A DNA stretch of 9,391 nt from an uncultured Nitrosopumilaceae archaeon (GCA_937875805.1 CALFHG010000022.1:1-9391); one strand, 5' to 3'. Numbered from the stretch's first letter, positions 1 through 6,344 are shown. The notes: generated by a model not told the origin, from the letters alone. Translations and numbers: made by a program.

Positions 1-448
1 ACATCTAGCAGGATATGGTGCAAAAGTTACAGTAATGCTCCTAGGCAGCCCTGATAAAATAAAAACAGAAGAAAGTAATTGGAATTGGTCAATTTTACAA
101 AAAATGCCTTCTGTAAAATTAATGTCTGGTGATTCTTTTAAATTTAATTTTAAACCTGATGTAATAATTGATGGAATTTTAGGAACTGGGATATCTGGAG
201 AAATTAGAGAACCATATGCCTCTGCAATAAATTACATTAATGAAACAAACTGTTACAAATTTGCAGTTGATGTCCCATCCGGATTAGATCCACAAACTGG
301 AGAAACCGCAAATATTTACACGAAATGTGACATGACGGTAACTTTTCACAAAATGAAACAAGGAATTCCTAAACGAAAAGATTTGACTGGAGAATTGTTT
401 GCAGAAAAAATAGGAATTCCTCCTGAAGCTGAAGAGGGAATATTATGA
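1..448 (+). CDS. nnrE: NAD(P)H-hydrate epimerase (YjeF N-terminal domain), 5' end cut off by window
   Basis: This is the C-terminal part of an NAD(P)HX epimerase, which interconverts the R and S forms of hydrated NAD(P)H so that a dehydratase can repair them. The frame is open to the left edge (first whole codon at base 2) and reads HLAGYGAKVTVMLLG, typical of the Rossmann-like core after the cofactor-binding loop, so the ATG at base 35 is internal. Further on come the family motifs DGILGTGISGEIREP and FAVDVPSGLDPQTGE; the Asp in AVDVPSG lies in the family's active-site region. In many archaea this domain is fused to the ADP-dependent dehydratase NnrD. Here the protein ends just after the epimerase fold, so the dehydratase must be encoded elsewhere. 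The TGA stop overlaps the next start (ATGA), which suggests co-translation. The family call is firm; only the missing N-terminus is unknown. Confidence 0.9.
   Translation, partial: HLAGYGAKVTVMLLGSPDKIKTEESNWNWSILQKMPSVKLMSGDSFKFNFKPDVIIDGILGTGISGEIREPYASAINYINETNCYKFAVDVPSGLDPQTGETANIYTKCDMTVTFHKMKQGIPKRKDLTGELFAEKIGIPPEAEEGIL
434..438 (+). promoter_or_regulatory. Shine-Dalgarno site for the MBL-fold hydrolase
   Basis: GAGGG lies 6 nt before the ATG at 445, inside the end of the epimerase gene. It matches the anti-SD of archaeal 16S rRNA and supports the ATGA-overlap start for a gene internal to an operon. Confidence 0.5.
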
Positions 449-1053
449 AAGTACATCAAATTCAAGTTGGAAACATGCAGAATTTCTCTTACATTGTTGA
501 AGATGAAGATACTGGTGAATCAATCATAATTGATCCTTCTTGGGATTTAATCGAATTAGAAATGATTATTAAAAAAAATAATCTAAAAATAAAATACATT
601 GTAAATACTCATCATCATTTTGATCATACTTTGGGAAATGAAGCAATGGTTGAATCTACCAAAGCACCAATCATACAACATGAATTTTCAGAATTAAAAC
701 ATGAAATCACTGTAAAGGATGGAGATTTTATTAAATTTGGAAATTCTAAATTAAAAGTACTACATACACCTGGCCATTCTCAAGACAGTATTTGTCTTGT
801 AGGTGATGGGAAAATTTTTTCTGGTGATACTTTATTTGTTGGAAACTGTGGTCGAATCGATTTACCTGGAGGTAGTGTAAAAGATCTCTATCATAGCCTT
901 TTTGACGTTTTACACAATTTAGATGAAAATCTAGTCATGTATTCAGGCCATAATTATGGTGGTTCTAAAATTTCTACACTTGGAGAAGAAAAAATCACTA
1001 ATCACGTGATGCAAAAACGAACTGAACAGCAGTTTATTGATATGATGGGTTAG
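445..1053 (+). CDS. metallo-beta-lactamase-fold hydrolase, glyoxalase II / persulfide dioxygenase-like
   Basis: A compact 202-residue cytoplasmic MBL-fold enzyme. Visible metal ligands are THHHFDH (H56, H58, D60, H61), H111 in TPGHSQDS, the bridging D128 in FSGDTLFVGNCGR, and H169 in YSGHNYGG, which is a complete two-metal set. The part after the last His reads STLGEEKITN, recalling the ST(I/L)xEEK..NP tail of persulfide dioxygenases (ETHE1) and of short YcbL-type glyoxalase II proteins. The GRIDLPGGS loop is nearer the YcbL group. It lacks the long C-terminal helical domain of classic glyoxalase II (about 250 residues), which helps bind glutathione. The natural thiol is therefore uncertain: it could be a thioester hydrolase or a sulfur dioxygenase. 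The start overlaps the upstream stop by 4 bp and has GAGGG (434-438) 6 nt before the ATG, a good Shine-Dalgarno match. Family certain, substrate open. Confidence 0.88.
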   Translation: MKVHQIQVGNMQNFSYIVEDEDTGESIIIDPSWDLIELEMIIKKNNLKIKYIVNTHHHFDHTLGNEAMVESTKAPIIQHEFSELKHEITVKDGDFIKFGNSKLKVLHTPGHSQDSICLVGDGKIFSGDTLFVGNCGRIDLPGGSVKDLYHSLFDVLHNLDENLVMYSGHNYGGSKISTLGEEKITNHVMQKRTEQQFIDMMG

Positions 1054-1061
1054 AAATTATT

Positions 1062-2126
1062 ATGGAAAATTTTGAACTCTTTGGGAATGTAGAGCAGGGG
1101 AAAAGTTTTCTAGAGTCTATGAAATCTAAAAGATTTCTTTTTTCTTTTGTAATATCTTATACTGAAACATGTGAAATTCCTGGAATTACTTTTGCAGGTG
1201 CGGATAAGGATTCAATACAGTTTACTCCTCCTGCAGATGCTGAATATCTTCATTATGGATATTGTAAAACAATTGATAAAATTCCAATGACTCCTGATGG
1301 TAAACCTACTCCTGGTTTATTGACTAAAACCGCATTAGAATCAGCTAGTATTCCACATTTAACAATTAATGCAGGAAGTAAAATTTCTCCACAACTTCCA
1401 TTTGTTGACACTGGTATGTCTTATGGACAAAATATTTTAAATGATGATGCAATGACTGACTCACAAGTATCTCATGCTGTTGATTATGGTAGAATTGTAG
1501 GACGAAGTATGGCATCTTTAACTGATTGTTTAGTAATTGGTGAAAGTATTCCTGGTGGAACAACTACTGCCTTAGCAGTACTGAAAGCATTAGGTTATGA
1601 TGCTAAAGTAAGTTCTAGCATTCCAAACAACCCAATTGAATTAAAAAACAAAATTGTTAAATCTGCACTTGAACGAATAGATTCAGATCATCCCTACAGT
1701 ATTGTAGCAAAAGTAGGTGATCCTATGATCCCTTTTGTAGCTGGAATGTTAAGTTCTGCATCTAGTATATCCAATGTAATGCTGGCAGGTGGAACTCAGA
1801 TGGCTGCCGTTTTGGCATTTGCAGCAAAAATTGGCTTTAATGAAGAAAATACTGTCATTGGAACTACATCCTACATTACTGATGATAAGGGCGCAAATTT
1901 CACTAGTCTTGTAAAACAAATTGCTGATATTCCTGCAATCGCTGTAAATCCAGATTTGGAAAATTCACAGTACGCTGGCTTGAAAGCATTTTCCGAAGGA
2001 TTTGGAAAAGAAGGAGTGGGAGCTGGTGGAAGTATTATTTCTTCAATGATTAAAACTGGAAATGATTCTACAAAATTTTTAGAGCTGGCCGAAAAAGAAT
2101 ATCATAGATTATTTACTTTACAGTAA
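1062..2126 (+). CDS. cobT: CobT-like nicotinate-nucleotide phosphoribosyltransferase (UPF0284 family)
   Basis: A 354-residue protein of the archaeal/cyanobacterial UPF0284 branch of the CobT superfamily. CobT transfers phosphoribose from nicotinate mononucleotide to a lower-ligand base such as dimethylbenzimidazole, giving the alpha-ribotide used in the cobamide nucleotide loop. Seen in the sequence: GESIPGGTTTALAVLKALG (160-178) with SSSIPNNP just after it, VGDPMIPFVAGM (218-229), LAGGTQMAAVLA (241-252), and the Gly-rich EGFGKEGVGAGG (312-323), which matches the region holding the catalytic Glu of bacterial CobT. Length and motif order fit the family with no truncation. It begins 8 bp after the hydrolase stop, so it is probably the third gene of that operon. 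Its end overlaps glmS by 14 bp tail to tail. Thaumarchaea are known cobalamin producers, which fits. The base it activates is not shown. Confidence 0.87.
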   Translation: MENFELFGNVEQGKSFLESMKSKRFLFSFVISYTETCEIPGITFAGADKDSIQFTPPADAEYLHYGYCKTIDKIPMTPDGKPTPGLLTKTALESASIPHLTINAGSKISPQLPFVDTGMSYGQNILNDDAMTDSQVSHAVDYGRIVGRSMASLTDCLVIGESIPGGTTTALAVLKALGYDAKVSSSIPNNPIELKNKIVKSALERIDSDHPYSIVAKVGDPMIPFVAGMLSSASSISNVMLAGGTQMAAVLAFAAKIGFNEENTVIGTTSYITDDKGANFTSLVKQIADIPAIAVNPDLENSQYAGLKAFSEGFGKEGVGAGGSIISSMIKTGNDSTKFLELAEKEYHRLFTLQ

Positions 2127-3873
2127 CTGATTTTGCAAGATTTCTAGGATAATCTGGATCTGTATTTTTCTCAAGGGCTGCATAATATGATAAAAATTGA
2201 ATTGGAATTATTTCTGAAATTGGATACAATACTTGATCTATTTTTGGCATTTCTATCCAATAATCATAAACATCGCTTTCTATGTCTGAAACTCCAATAA
2301 TTTTTGCTCCGCGAGCTTTAATTTCTCTTGCACTAGTTAGTGTGTCTGAATATGTAGAATCATTTGGATTTATAATAATTACAAATACGTTTGAATCCAT
2401 TAATGCAAGAGGTCCATGTTTTAATTCTCCACCTGGAATTCCTTCCGCATGAATGTATGTCAATTCTTTTAATTTTAAAGCTGCCTCCATTGCAATGGGA
2501 TAATTAATCCCTCTTCCTAGTACATAGATATCTGAGATATCTTTTAACACTTTTGCAATTTTTTTAATCTTCGTTGGATTTTCTAATATTTTTAAAACTG
2601 ATTCAGAGAACTTTTCAAAATTAATTGTTACTTTATTGTCAGTCAATTTTTGTACAATTTTGTAGAGCACTACTAGTTGTGATGTAAAACTTTTTGTTGC
2701 AGCTACTCCGATTTCTGGTCCACAATTCATTCCAATCACCACATCTGCCTCTCGAGCAAGTGAAGATGTCATTAAATTTACTATGGCTATGACTTTACAA
2801 TTTGATTCTTTCCCAATTCTTACTGCATCTAAAACATCTGCACTTTCTCCACTTTGAGATATTGCAATTATGATAGAATTTTCTTCAATACTGTTTGGTG
2901 AAAACTGAAGTTCACTCGATATGATTGGTTCAGCTTTAATTTTTGCATATTTTGAAAATATTTGCTTTGCAATAAGTGCAGAATTATAACTGGTTCCACT
3001 ACCTGTAATGTAGATATTTTTTGCATGTTTGATATAATTTGCAGTCTTTTCTATTGCCTCTTGGGTTTTCTCTCCTGCTTTCAATACGGTTTCATACTGT
3101 TCGTGAATTTCTTTTAACGTAAAATGTGCATAATCCCCCTTGTATACATCTCCAAATTCTTTAGATACTTTTGTAATTCCATATTTTACATGTTCTCCTT
3201 GAAAATCCAAAATCTGGAATTTGTTTTTCTCCAAAATTACAAAATTCCCATTTTCCAAATAAATTGCATCATCTGTAAATTCTATGAATCCTAATACATC
3301 ACTTGATAGAAAAAAATCATCTTTTCCTACTCCTATGATTAATGGTTCATGGAATTTTGCTGCAACTAATTGACCATTTTCAAACATTGCAACGAATGCA
3401 TAATGCCCTTTAATTTCTGAAACTGTTTTCAAAATTGTTTCTTTAACATTCTTTGTTTTTTCATAGTGTTTTTGAAGTAAATTAGCAATAATTTCACTAT
3501 CTGTTTCACTTTTAAAATTATATCCTTCATCTTCCAATTGTTTTTTTAATTCTTCAAAATTTTCTATTATTCCATTATGTACTATTGCAATTTTTCCTGA
3601 ATTGCTAGGATGTGGATGTGCATTAAACTCTGTGACTTTTCCATGAGTTGCCCATCTAGTATGACCAATTCCTATTTTCCCTGGAAGTGAATCTAGCTGA
3701 ATTTTTGAATTAACTTCATTAACTTTTCCAATTCCTTTTTTTAATTCAATTTTATTGTTTGATTCTGTTGCAACTCCTACACTGTCGTATCCTCGATACT
3801 CCATTCTTTTTAATCCCTTTACGATGATGGGTGCTGCGGAATCCTTTCCGTAGTAACCGATAATTGAACACAT
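2113..3873 (-). CDS. glmS: glutamine--fructose-6-phosphate aminotransferase (isomerizing)
   Basis: A complete 586-residue GlmS, which makes glucosamine-6-phosphate from fructose-6-phosphate and glutamine. This is the entry step to UDP-GlcNAc and, in archaea, to surface glycans. The N-terminal class II amidotransferase domain starts MCSIIGYYG, with Cys2 as the nucleophile after Met removal, and continues with HTRWATHG, VHNGIIENF and SETDSE. Two SIS sugar-isomerase domains follow: the first has GSGTSYNSA and SQSGESADVLDA, the second LGRGINYPIAMEAALKLKE and GGELKHGPLAL. The end, PRNLAKSVTVK, matches the C-tail that shields the active site in this family, although most members end in VE. The start is 52 bp after rps4 on the same strand. 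AT-rich sequence near 3896-3906 could be a TATA box of its own, so it may be transcribed alone or by read-through from the ribosomal genes. Confidence 0.96.
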   Translation of the reverse strand: MCSIIGYYGKDSAAPIIVKGLKRMEYRGYDSVGVATESNNKIELKKGIGKVNEVNSKIQLDSLPGKIGIGHTRWATHGKVTEFNAHPHPSNSGKIAIVHNGIIENFEELKKQLEDEGYNFKSETDSEIIANLLQKHYEKTKNVKETILKTVSEIKGHYAFVAMFENGQLVAAKFHEPLIIGVGKDDFFLSSDVLGFIEFTDDAIYLENGNFVILEKNKFQILDFQGEHVKYGITKVSKEFGDVYKGDYAHFTLKEIHEQYETVLKAGEKTQEAIEKTANYIKHAKNIYITGSGTSYNSALIAKQIFSKYAKIKAEPIISSELQFSPNSIEENSIIIAISQSGESADVLDAVRIGKESNCKVIAIVNLMTSSLAREADVVIGMNCGPEIGVAATKSFTSQLVVLYKIVQKLTDNKVTINFEKFSESVLKILENPTKIKKIAKVLKDISDIYVLGRGINYPIAMEAALKLKELTYIHAEGIPGGELKHGPLALMDSNVFVIIINPNDSTYSDTLTSAREIKARGAKIIGVSDIESDVYDYWIEMPKIDQVLYPISEIIPIQFLSYYAALEKNTDPDYPRNLAKSVTVK

Positions 3874-3925
3874 TATGATTCTCTTTTATAATTGGGGTTA
3901 TTTACTGATAAGCCTATTTTTTTGA

Positions 3926-4576
3926 TTATTCTGTTGAAGAACTTTTATCTTTTGGGATTTCAGCAGTAGCCTCAGTTGTTGATTCAGCAGTAGCCTCAGT
4001 TGTTGATTCAGCAGTAGCCTCAGTTGTTGATTCAGCAGATTCTTCAGTAATCTCTACTTTTGGTTCTTCCTTCTTTGTTTTTTCTAACATTTCTGGAATT
4101 TTTGATTCTGGTGTAAAATGAATACTATTTTCTTCTTCAACAGTAACAATGTAAGAAGGGATGTTGATTTTTCTATCACCAATCATAATGTGGCCATGAA
4201 TTACTGCTTGTCTTGCTTGATATGGTGTTTTGAATCCGAGTTTATTTGAAACGATAGTTTGTAATCTTCGTGAAAGTAAATCATCTGCCTTTAGGTTGAG
4301 TACATCATCTAATGTTGCATCGCCACTTACTAATCCAATTCTTGCAAGAGATTTCATTAAGATTGGTTCTTTCTCTATTCTGATTTCTTGTCTTAATGCA
4401 AGTAATGATCTAGCTTGATGTCTTACACGTGATAGCTCTGTATGTGCTTTCCATAATTCTCTTTTAGTTCTTAATCCAAATGTTCCGAGAGTTTTTAGCT
4501 CTTCCATTTTTAATTCATAATTAAGTGGTCTCTTTGGTTTTCGCCATGCTTTACGTGGATATTTAGGATCTCCCAT
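3926..4576 (-). CDS. rps4: 30S ribosomal protein uS4 (archaeal type) with acidic repeat tail
   Basis: Archaeal S4, a primary 16S rRNA binder and assembly protein of the small subunit. Residues 1-100 carry the basic N-terminal region (MGDPKYPRKAWRKPKRPL, then TKRELWKAHTELSRVRHQAR). Residues about 102-155 are the S4 RNA-binding domain, with SRRLQTIVSNKLGFKTPYQA and HGHIMIGDRKINIPSYIV. The archaeal fold should end near residue 165. The remaining 50 residues are a Glu/Ser/Thr/Ala tail that includes three exact copies of ESTTEATA coded by perfect 24-bp DNA repeats. The tail is unlikely to bind rRNA because it is acidic and low-complexity. The start ATG lies 9 bp after the rps13 stop, with AGGTG (4583-4587) 6 nt ahead of it. 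The identity is certain; the tail's role is unknown. Confidence 0.96.
   Translation of the reverse strand: MGDPKYPRKAWRKPKRPLNYELKMEELKTLGTFGLRTKRELWKAHTELSRVRHQARSLLALRQEIRIEKEPILMKSLARIGLVSGDATLDDVLNLKADDLLSRRLQTIVSNKLGFKTPYQARQAVIHGHIMIGDRKINIPSYIVTVEEENSIHFTPESKIPEMLEKTKKEEPKVEITEESAESTTEATAESTTEATAESTTEATAEIPKDKSSSTE
3961..4032. repeat. three perfect tandem 24-bp repeats inside rps4
   Basis: Units at 3961-3984, 3985-4008 and 4009-4032 are identical, and the first six bases of a fourth unit follow at 4033-4038. Each unit codes for the eight residues ESTTEATA on the - strand, so copy changes keep the reading frame. Perfect identity at synonymous sites points to recent slippage or unequal exchange. 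Confidence 0.97.
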
Positions 4577-4582
4577 TCATAA

Positions 4583-4587
4583 CACCT
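4583..4587 (-). promoter_or_regulatory. Shine-Dalgarno site for rps4
   Basis: On the - strand AGGTG overlaps the rps13 stop codon (TAG) and sits 6 nt before the rps4 ATG. It matches the anti-SD of archaeal 16S rRNA (GGAGGTGAT complement). It indicates that rps4 is translated as an internal operon gene, unlike the apparently leaderless first genes nearby. Confidence 0.6.
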
Positions 4588-5173
4588 ATTTCTTTTTCTC
4601 CTCTGGTTTTGCTGCTGGAGCTGCTGCTGCTGGAGCTGCTGCTGCTGCAGGAGCTGCTGCTGCAGGAGCTGCTGCTGCATCTGCTGCTGGAGCACCTGCT
4701 CCTCCTTTCTTAACTGGAGCTGCCAATCCGCCTTTAGCAACACCGACTGCTCCTCCTCTTCTACCTGAAGTTCTAGTTCTTTGTCCTCTAACTTTAAGAC
4801 CGCTTAGATGACGATAACCTCTCCAACTTACAGTGACTCTTTCTCTTTCAATATCATTTCTTAATGTAAATGGAATATCTGATGTTAACAAATGTAAATC
4901 TGTACCAGTTTCAATATCTTTTCTTCTGTTAATGAACCAGACTGGAACATTGCTTGCAATAGGATCTAAGATTAATTTCTCAATTGCTTGAACATTTTCA
5001 TCTGTAAGATTACCTATGTTAGAATTTGGTTTTATTTTTAGAATATCTAGAATAGCTGTTGCAAAGTTAAAACCAAGACCCTTGATCTGAGTTAATCCAA
5101 TAACCATTTTCTTTTCTCCACGGATATCGTTTCCTACAATTCTTACAATGTGTCTGTATTCTTGTGCGCTCAA
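4586..5173 (-). CDS. rps13: 30S ribosomal protein uS13 (archaeal type) with Ala/Pro tail
   Basis: Archaeal S13 sits at the head of the small subunit and contacts the P-site tRNA and the bridge to 5S rRNA/uL5. The core runs from [18 protein letters not shown] through the helix-two-turn-helix region ([17 protein letters not shown]) to [20 protein letters not shown], the conserved basic C-terminal part that reaches into the decoding region. The archaeal protein normally ends near residue 150. Here about 45 more residues follow, mainly Ala with spaced Pro and a final PEEKKK. The start is TTG: an in-frame stop lies 12 bases upstream (5186-5188) and the next in-frame ATG is at residue 23, past conserved core sequence, so TTG is well supported. 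A TTTTTAT box about 30 bp before it fits a leaderless promoter. It leads an rps13-rps4 pair. Confidence 0.96.
   Translation of the reverse strand: MSAQEYRHIVRIVGNDIRGEKKMVIGLTQIKGLGFNFATAILDILKIKPNSNIGNLTDENVQAIEKLILDPIASNVPVWFINRRKDIETGTDLHLLTSDIPFTLRNDIERERVTVSWRGYRHLSGLKVRGQRTRTSGRRGGAVGVAKGGLAAPVKKGGAGAPAADAAAAPAAAAPAAAAAPAAAAPAAKPEEKKK
4611..4702. repeat. GCT/GCA-rich low-complexity tract in the rps13 tail
   Basis: About 90 bp of near-perfect trinucleotide repetition (GCT/GCA alanine codons interrupted by CCT/CCA) coding for runs such as [17 protein letters not shown] on the - strand. GC content is far above that of the surroundings. Out-of-frame reading gives meaningless poly-Gln and poly-Leu. 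Confidence 0.9.
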
Positions 5174-5199
5174 GTATTCAAAAATTCACAGAATCCCCG

Positions 5200-5206
5200 A
5201 TAAAAA
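5200..5206 (-). promoter_or_regulatory. candidate TATA box for rps13-rps4
   Basis: On the - strand TTTTTAT is centred about 30 bp before the TTG start of rps13, slightly further than the usual 26-27 bp for leaderless archaeal messages. It is the best AT-rich box between the start and the palindromes further upstream. Confidence 0.4.
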
Positions 5207-5212
5207 CCATGC

Positions 5213-5273
5213 TAGGCATCAAATCAGATGATTTTTGAAATATGATCTCATTGAGATTTTACGATCATGCCTA
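5213..5273. repeat. nested inverted repeats upstream of rps13
   Basis: Several dyads lie in 60 bp: TAGGCAT (5213-5219) pairs with ATGCCTA (5267-5273); AAATCA-GA-TGATTT (5221-5234); ATGATC (5242-5247) with GATCAT (5263-5268); and ATCTCA-T-TGAGAT (5245-5257). They lie between the end of the small Cys-rich gene and the rps13 promoter. They could be regulator sites, or a hairpin at the 3' end of the upstream transcript. No ribosomal-protein leader motif was recognised. Confidence 0.5.
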
Positions 5274-5297
5274 ATTTTGTTATTTTTTTGAATTTAA

Positions 5298-5450
5298 TTA
5301 TCTAAAGTCCTCATCACTTGTCCAGTCATTACCTTGAACATTCCATAGATTACATTTGCAACATTTTTTGACTCCTCTTTGGGCATCAATCTCCACACAA
5401 AAACAGTGTATTCCTTTCCCAGATGGGTCCTTACTACAGAGCTTTTGCAT
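5298..5450 (-). CDS. small Cys-rich, putative metal-binding protein (50 aa)
   Basis: A 50-residue reading frame with ATG at 5450 and TAA at 5298. It contains C5, H15-C16-F-C18 and C30-C31-K-C33, followed by NLWN and a short acidic end (DWTSDEDF). The CxC and CCxC pairs about a dozen residues apart are what one expects of a small zinc ribbon or other thiolate metal site, and six Cys in 50 residues are rare by chance in such AT-rich DNA. An in-frame stop lies eight codons upstream, so the ATG is the natural start. A longer frame on the same strand (5294-5590) has no such pattern and would overlap the regulator at 5535. The gene is divergent from that winged-helix gene and shares an 84-bp spacer with it. 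I do not recognise the family; metal binding is inferred. Confidence 0.6.
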   Translation of the reverse strand: MQKLCSKDPSGKGIHCFCVEIDAQRGVKKCCKCNLWNVQGNDWTSDEDFR

Positions 5451-5483
5451 GTTTTTTGAAATATCTTTTTCTTAATTATCTTA

Positions 5484-5500
5484 TTGAATAATATATTCAA
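5484..5500. promoter_or_regulatory. 17-bp inverted repeat at the midpoint of a divergent spacer (operator candidate)
   Basis: TTGAATA-ATA-TATTCAA has two perfect 7-bp arms. Its centre (5492) is 42 bp from the start of the Cys-rich gene (5450) and 43 bp from the start of the winged-helix gene (5535), the exact middle of the spacer. That placement suits a dimeric regulator acting on both promoters. Confidence 0.5.
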
Positions 5501-5514
5501 AAAGTTATAACTTT
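5501..5514 (+). promoter_or_regulatory. TATA box of the winged-helix gene within a perfect 14-bp palindrome
   Basis: AAAGTTATAACTTT is its own reverse complement. Its TTATAA core is centred about 27 bp before the ATG at 5535, the spacing of leaderless archaeal promoters. A protein bound to the palindrome would block TBP, so it may be an autoregulatory operator. It abuts the 17-bp inverted repeat directly. Confidence 0.5.
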
Positions 5515-5534
5515 CAAAACTTTTACATTTTATT

Positions 5535-5846
5535 ATGAGTGATAGTTTTGATCGTGAAAAAATTGTAGAATGTATGTTTGATCCAACCACTTCTTCTATT
5601 TTGGCAGAACTTGAGGATGGGGAGAAAGAATGTTCATTTTTGGCAGAACAATCATCAGTTCCTGAATCTGAAGTTCTTGAAAGATTATCCTATTTGATTG
5701 AACATGGATTTATCTCAAAACATTCTGATGATGGAAAATGTGTTCTAACTGCAAATTCTGAGAAGCTTGCAAGTATAATGGAAAATAATGATAATTTTGA
5801 TGTAGCTATTAATGGATTAGAAAAAATGGATAGTTACCTAAACTGA
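5535..5846 (+). CDS. small winged-helix (ArsR-like) transcriptional regulator
   Basis: A 103-residue protein with a single winged helix-turn-helix domain, probably a DNA-binding regulator that works as a dimer. Helix 1 is DPTTSSILAELEDG (16-29), helix 2 ECSFLAEQSSV (32-42), and the recognition helix PESEVLERLSYLIEHGF (43-59), followed by the wing ISKHSDDGKCVLT (60-72) and a C-terminal helix NGLEKMDSYL suited to dimerisation. C13, C33 and C69 are present, but there is no ArsR-type CxC metal site, so the signal is unknown. The ATG has a well-placed TATA box. Two palindromes stand in the divergent spacer, suggesting that it controls itself and perhaps the Cys-rich gene. Its 3' end overlaps the next gene by 9 bp, tail to tail. 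The fold is fairly sure; its targets are inferred. Confidence 0.8.
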   Translation: MSDSFDREKIVECMFDPTTSSILAELEDGEKECSFLAEQSSVPESEVLERLSYLIEHGFISKHSDDGKCVLTANSEKLASIMENNDNFDVAINGLEKMDSYLN

Positions 5847-6344
5847 TCTATTTCTATTTTTAATTCCAACTATTGCAATGGCAGCTATTCCTATCATCCC
5901 TACGATAAGAACACTAAAGGAAATTATTGATAGAATAAATTTTTTATCTGCATCAGGAAGTGATCCAATTGCACTGGATACATAAATTTCATTATCTATA
6001 GAACTTTCAATAATTAACTGATAAGTTCCAGATTTAAACACATCAAATTCTTTTTCAAAGGATTCTTTATTTATTTTTTCAAAAATAATTTCAATATTTG
6101 AAGGATCTAATATTTTTGCAGATATTGCATTTTCTTGAAATTCCATTATTTGAACTGCAAAAATCCCAATAGGTGATTCTTCTTTATCCATATCAACTGA
6201 AGTGATTAAGGATTCAATCGAACTGACTTTTCCATTCCCTTGATTAATTCCCTCCAATGTTATTTGATTTTCAACCATTGATACTACTAATCCTGCAACA
6301 ATTAATAATCCAAAAATTACAATAATTAATCCTGGTTTTGGCAC
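5838..6344 (-). CDS. two-helix membrane protein with external beta-type domain, function unknown
   Basis: A 168-residue protein with a hydrophobic N-terminal helix (LIIVIFGLLIVAGLVVSMV, about 6-24), an outside domain of about 110 residues, and a C-terminal helix (about 136-161) ending in basic KNRNRSV. Within the external part, FDVFKSGTYQLIIESSIDNEIYV-like alternation (about 100-122) suggests a beta-sandwich resembling GOLD/emp24-type modules in archaeal surface proteins; this is only a resemblance. I do not recognise the family. The start is GTG: an in-frame stop lies upstream (6369-6371), the nearby ATG is out of frame, and a TTTAAA box sits 26 bp ahead, exactly where a leaderless promoter belongs. 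It is divergent from the multicopper oxidase across 133 bp, so the two may share control and both act at the cell envelope. Confidence 0.75.
   Translation of the reverse strand: MPKPGLIIVIFGLLIVAGLVVSMVENQITLEGINQGNGKVSSIESLITSVDMDKEESPIGIFAVQIMEFQENAISAKILDPSNIEIIFEKINKESFEKEFDVFKSGTYQLIIESSIDNEIYVSSAIGSLPDADKKFILSIISFSVLIVGMIGIAAIAIVGIKNRNRSV

Noticed and set aside
1366..1563. His/Gln-rich - strand frame inside the CobT-like gene
   Set aside because: Opposite-strand shadow of a clear coding gene with family motifs in the + frame.
3961..4038. CRISPR-like array
   Set aside because: The 24-bp repeats are directly adjacent with no spacers, and they are in frame within rps4.
4230..4418. 62-residue + strand frame opposite rps4
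   Set aside because: Antisense to the conserved S4 core and without any recognisable feature.
4510..4743. 77-residue - strand frame rich in Gln
   Set aside because: It is the out-of-frame reading of the rps13 alanine tract and the rps4 start; poly-Gln comes from GCA/GCT repeats shifted by one base.
5174..5297. tRNA or other structured RNA gene upstream of rps13
   Set aside because: Dyads exist, but no cloverleaf, T-loop or CCA-like end could be fitted on either strand.
5294..5590. 98-residue frame on the - strand over the divergent spacer
   Set aside because: It overlaps the start of the winged-helix gene and runs through the palindromic promoter region, and it is out of frame with the Cys-rich 50-residue protein, which has the more gene-like sequence.
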